The notes beneath the pieces were generated by a model, which saw nothing but the letters and a program-made list of their open reading frames with translations, had not been told where the DNA came from and searched no databases. This document shows positions 5,693 through 6,858 of a stretch of 6,858 nucleotides of DNA, piece by piece (within the stretch, counting starts at the first letter, position 1; each line of letters starts with the position of its first letter). Origin of the DNA: Sphingobium sp. (lineage in GTDB: Bacteria; Pseudomonadota; Alphaproteobacteria; Sphingomonadales; Sphingomonadaceae); the NCBI GenBank assembly GCA_030148625.1, contig JASBTC010000042.1, positions 1 to 6,858 on the forward strand, given 5' to 3'. The position numbers and the translations under genes are program-made.

Positions 5693-6858
5693 ATGAGGTC
5701 TTCCATTAAGCATCGTCTGATCACGACGTCCGCCATCGCGCTTGCCGGGCTCGTCGCTTCGACCGCACAGGCGCAGGACGCCGCCGTCGAAGCCGAGGAG
5801 GTGCGCTCCGACAGCGAAATCGTCGTGACCGCCCAGCGTCGCGAGGAACGACTGGTCGACGTGCCGATCTCGGTCACCGCGATCGGCAGCGATCAGCTCG
5901 CGGCAAGCGGCATCACGGGCTCGCGCGAACTGGCGACGCTCGCACCCGGCGTCTCGATGAACACCACCGGCGCCGCGGCGCAGGCGACGGTGCGCGGCAT
6001 CGGCAACACCATCGTCGGCGGCAATTCGGAATCCCCGGTCGCGCTGTACATAGACGGCGTCTATGTCTCGGGCCAGTATTTCGCGGTCTTCGACCTCGCC
6101 AACATCGAATCGATCCAGGTCCTCAAGGGCCCGCAAGGCACGCTGTTCGGCCGCAACGCGACCGGCGGCGCGATCCTCGTCACCACCTCGCGCCCCAGCG
6201 ACATCTTCTCCGGCAGCATCACGGCAAGCTATGCCAGCTTCGATGACGTGCGCGTCGGCGGCTATATCAGCGGGCCGATCACGGATTCGCTGCGCTTCGA
6301 CATCGCCGGCAACTATCACAAGGACAATGGCTACGCGGTCGACATCCTGCGCAATTCGCGGCTGGCCGAATATGAAGACACGAGCATTCGCGGCAAGCTG
6401 ATGTTCGCGCCGGACGCCGATACCCGTATCACGCTGATCGGCGACTGGGGCCGCGTCCGCGACGAGACCGCGGTCTCGCTCAAGGCGACGCGCGCCTCCG
6501 CGACGGTCGGCGCGGTGGTGCCCGCTGATCCGCGCGAGTTCGCATTGTCGTTTGACCCCTATGCCACCTCGGAAGGCGGCGGCGTCAGCCTCGACATCGA
6601 GCATAATTTCGGCAGTTTCCGCGTGAAGTCGCTGACCGCCTATCGCAAGACGCGCAACTTCTCGATCACCGATCAGGATCGCGTGGCGCCCAATACCAGC
6701 CGCATCGATACGCTGATCCGCGACGAATATATCACGCAGGAAGTCACCGTCTCCAATTCCAAGCCCGGCCGGTTCGAATGGATCGTCGGCGGCTTTTATT
6801 ATGGCGACACGGTGGAGAACCCGACCTATTCGAACGTCACGACGCTGCTCAACAACGC
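5693..6858 (+). CDS. TonB-dependent outer-membrane receptor (5' part, runs off the window)
   Basis: 388 complete codons are visible with no stop, so the gene is cut by the right edge; family members are usually 700-900 residues. A Sec signal peptide covers residues 1-27: basic MRSSIKHR, hydrophobic core to about 22, cleavage after AQA. A TonB box EIVVTAQRREE follows at 42-52, the usual sphingomonad form. The plug domain (about 55-170) shows VPISVTAIGSDQL (57-69), ATVRGIG (98-104), VALYIDGVYV (116-125) and IESIQVLKGPQGTLFGRNAT (138-157). After about 175 the beta-barrel strands begin, for example GSITASYASF and FDIAGNYHKDNGY. The protein takes up a scarce or bulky solute across the outer membrane using TonB energy. 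In sphingomonads such receptors often sit beside catabolic genes rather than serving iron uptake. Same strand as the esterase but 113 nt downstream, so it may have its own promoter. The substrate is not predictable. Confidence 0.95.
   Translation, partial: MRSSIKHRLITTSAIALAGLVASTAQAQDAAVEAEEVRSDSEIVVTAQRREERLVDVPISVTAIGSDQLAASGITGSRELATLAPGVSMNTTGAAAQATVRGIGNTIVGGNSESPVALYIDGVYVSGQYFAVFDLANIESIQVLKGPQGTLFGRNATGGAILVTTSRPSDIFSGSITASYASFDDVRVGGYISGPITDSLRFDIAGNYHKDNGYAVDILRNSRLAEYEDTSIRGKLMFAPDADTRITLIGDWGRVRDETAVSLKATRASATVGAVVPADPREFALSFDPYATSEGGGVSLDIEHNFGSFRVKSLTAYRKTRNFSITDQDRVAPNTSRIDTLIRDEYITQEVTVSNSKPGRFEWIVGGFYYGDTVENPTYSNVTTLLNN

Noticed and set aside
5615..6604. 329-codon minus-strand frame opposite the TonB receptor gene
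   Set aside because: It overlaps the signal peptide, TonB box and plug motifs of the receptor and has Asp/Arg/Ala-rich shadow composition.

Overview
The window is GC-rich, tightly packed bacterial DNA with strong GC bias at third codon positions. It most resembles an alphaproteobacterium of the sphingomonad group (Sphingomonas, Sphingobium, Novosphingobium). The basis is gene content: a TonB-dependent receptor of the type these bacteria carry in many copies, a spinster-like MFS transporter, an AtuA-family protein, a Coq4-family protein and a hormone-sensitive-lipase-like esterase. Genus and species cannot be read from the sequence.

Layout. Positions 1-68 (+) hold the last codons of an unidentified gene, coupled by an ATGA overlap to a SnoaL/NTF2-like protein (65-535, +). 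A spinster-like MFS transporter (532-1833, -) converges on it, and the two stop codons overlap by 4 nt. A 158-nt divergent intergenic region (1834-1991) holds an imperfect palindrome and probably the promoters for both directions. Three genes then read rightward with overlapping or abutting ends: an AtuA/DUF1446 protein (1992-3812), a Coq4-family protein with an intact HDxxH-x11-E metal motif (3809-4639) and an HSL-type alpha/beta hydrolase (4632-5579). After a 113-nt gap with two perfect palindromes (5580-5591 and 5632-5647), a TonB-dependent receptor gene starts at 5693 and runs off the right edge.

Interpretation (inference). This looks like part of a catabolic locus for a hydrophobic compound, perhaps a terpenoid, an ester or another alicyclic or aromatic compound. 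The receptor would import across the outer membrane and the MFS protein would move substrate or product across the inner membrane. The esterase would release an acid or alcohol, and the AtuA-like, Coq4-like and SnoaL-like proteins would act on intermediates. No diagnostic enzyme such as a geranyl-CoA carboxylase, monooxygenase or ring-cleavage enzyme lies in the window, so the substrate stays open. The most interesting element is the AtuA-Coq4-hydrolase trio: AtuA has no established reaction, and Coq4 is best known from ubiquinone biosynthesis rather than catabolic operons. I found no RNA genes, insertion sequences, CRISPR arrays or long repeats.
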